Source of the DNA: Struthio camelus
Lineage: Eukaryota > Chordata > Aves > Struthioniformes > Struthionidae
Assembly (NCBI RefSeq): GCF_040807025.1
Contig: NC_090942.1
Coordinates: 41,866,911-41,930,910 of the forward strand
Direction of reading: 5' to 3'
DNA: 64,000 nucleotides
Shown: positions 62,201-64,000 of the stretch, piece after piece
How the letters are laid out: every line of letters starts with the position of its first letter
Position numbering within the stretch: the first letter of the stretch is position 1
The notes under the pieces: generated by a model
What the model was told of the DNA's origin: nothing
Databases searched by the model: none
What the model saw: only the letters and a program-made list of their open reading frames with translations
Position numbers and translations under genes: made by a program

Positions 62201-64000
62201 TGGCTTGCTTTCTGTAGAGCAGCTCCTCAGAATTTGTCTGCTGGCGTTTGTGTAGCTGGATTAATTGTATATGCTAACAGGCATGCAGGAAAGGAAGTAA
62301 AGAGAGGTAGGAAAGTGCCAGGGATTTTATTTCACAGCTCTCCTTTCCTGTCCTTCCTTCTACCTGGCTTCTGCTTGAAAAAAAGCACCACAGAGGCCCA
62401 CCAGCACCGTTCTTTTAAATATCATGCAGAGATGGTAGGGCCTTCTTTTCCAGACCTCCCTCCCATTGCAGTCATTCTGCTGGAACTGTGGAGCTGGTCA
62501 TTCTCAGCTGTCCAGTGTAGCAGTCTCCCTTCTCTGAGACCAATGATAGCAAACAGTGTATCAAGACTGATGTTTGAGCTCTTGCTGTTGCACACACCAG
62601 GGCTATTTCCATCCAGGACTCGCCGTGCAGAGAGGGGCAGTCTAGTGGAGGTCTCCTGAGTCAAATACTGTAGTTGCACACAGTTCTTTCTGGGATAACA
62701 TGCCCCCTCTTGTTGCTGAAGTGAAGTGCTCCAGGATAGTTAGGGCTCTTGGTTGTAATAAAAAAGTGGTCCTTGCCCTATTTCAGAGACAGAATTGCTT
62801 TAAATAGCTTGCTTAGGAAGCCTAGTACTTGGGGCCTGTTAAAAATGTCAGCGGATCACACAGACCTCTTAAAAGCATGAGGAAAGGACATGGGCAACTG
62901 TGTGGTAACTGAAGGCAAGTATTGATTTTTTCATTGTAACCTGAGCACACAGTCAGGCATATGAGTGACATGAGGTTCATGTGAGTTCTGCTTTGGTACG
63001 TCATCTCAAAAAACTCAGGAGAAGCAGAACGGGGGCTGTTTTCAGCTGAATAGGCACAGAGGGCTGTATATAATTCTGTGTTTTCCTGCCATTACCTTGT
63101 TTCCAAAGGAGAGGGAGAGTGCTGTATTCATGAATTCTGTGTACAAGCTGTTGCATTTTCACAGAGCAATAGCTTGGGTTTGTCTGAGTTGGAAATGAGA
63201 ACCCGGTTAGAGGGAGTGAATTAAATCTCAAATGTAATGCCTCTGATTTGCAGAAGGGAAAAGGGAAGTGCTAAGTGAATATAGGAAATTGCAGCATTAT
63301 GCGTTGTGAGAGCAATTCTTCCCATCCTTGTAGCTAATGGACTGAACAGAAAGTGAACAATTTGTTTCATACAATGATTCACCAACACTCTGACAGGATT
63401 TCCAATTCTGAGCTCAGTTTCATATTCAGCGCCCTGTTTACTAGTGAAATAGTACAATTATCTGTCTACCTCTTACATTTTAGAAACAGGCAAGGCTGAA
63501 GCCTCTGAAAAGAATAAAAATAACTGCATAAATCCTTTTTTTTTGTTTAAGGCTGAAAGGAGGGGATATGAAGCAAGTGTTATCTTTCCGGTGATTTATT
63601 AGAACATCCCTCTAAAAATGAGGTTAAATTTCCTGGGAAAATAGGGTCCAAAGGAAAAATTGCCAATGGAACTCAATTTTCAATTTCTATTTAATGTTTT
63701 CCCCACCCAGGTTTGTGAAGGGAATTCACAAAACATTTTCTATTTGAATTCCCTTGTCAAATTGTCAGTAGTAAAGTGGCTGGAACTGTTACAGCCGAAT
63801 TGGCCACATAAAGCTCTGGTGAAAACGGGATGTTTCTCCCAGAGGCGTTTGGTAAATGTGCTAAGCTGCTTTACAAGACAGGATGACATTTCTCTGCCTT
63901 TAACCCCAGTTTACTGAGCACAGAAATCACTTGGACTGTAAGGAGTTTCAGTTTTTAATCTGGAAAATGTGAGCTTGCCCTGGCTGCATACACTTCTTGC
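59266..64000. other. Intergenic sequence
   Basis: No coding exon, RNA gene or identifiable transposon. The 141-codon open frame at 62234-62659 shows no domain, and an overlapping antisense frame argues for chance. The window ends without reaching another gene. Confidence 0.65.

Noticed and set aside
62234..62659. 141-codon open frame downstream of TPH2
   Set aside because: No domain or signal and no splice support; an 85-codon antisense frame overlaps it, so it looks like chance.

Overview
The window is vertebrate nuclear DNA, almost certainly from a bird. It has long introns, sparse interspersed repeats, and CR1-type LINEs as the only recognisable retroelements (one long copy at about 39.93-41.55 kb plus older relics). 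It contains essentially one complete gene: TPH2, the neuronal tryptophan hydroxylase, on the + strand. The TPH2 coding sequence is spread over eleven exons between 3371 and 55566. The joined coding length is 1467 nt, giving 488 residues. Every exon/exon junction keeps frame, and the exon lengths from exon 3 on (184, 101, 68, 197, 136, 127, 96, 134 nt) follow the conserved layout of the aromatic amino acid hydroxylase family.

Layout. 1-2535: non-coding, nothing recognised apart from a short direct repeat. 2536 to about 2835: an open, splice-acceptor-flanked segment that looks like an exon of an unrecognised upstream + strand gene. About 2836-3770: a homopolymer T/G junction, then a CpG-rich promoter island with a TATA box at 3309, followed by TPH2 exon 1. 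Introns 1-7 (3.5-26 kb) carry the regulatory ACT-domain exons and the first half of the catalytic domain. Intron 8 (26.1-47.7 kb, 21.6 kb) is by far the largest intron and holds the CR1 element, a 37-A tract, a palindromic MITE-like hairpin and simple repeats. Exon 9, intron 9 (with an ancient amniote CR1-like relic near 49.6 kb), and exons 10 and 11 finish the gene. Beyond 55.57 kb lie the 3' UTR with several AATAAA signals, an old CR1 fragment near 59 kb, and intergenic DNA without recognisable genes up to 64 kb.

The most interesting points are these. Intron 3 is only 106 nt and uses a GC donor. It is read through in frame for 12 codons to a stop, so retention would give an isolated regulatory domain. 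Two other points are the unassigned coding-like exon just upstream of the TPH2 promoter, and a 29-bp-arm palindrome in intron 8 that has the geometry of a pre-miRNA hairpin. I found no CRISPR array, operon, toxin, virus or other unknown system. Outside TPH2 the small open reading frames look like chance or intronic frames.
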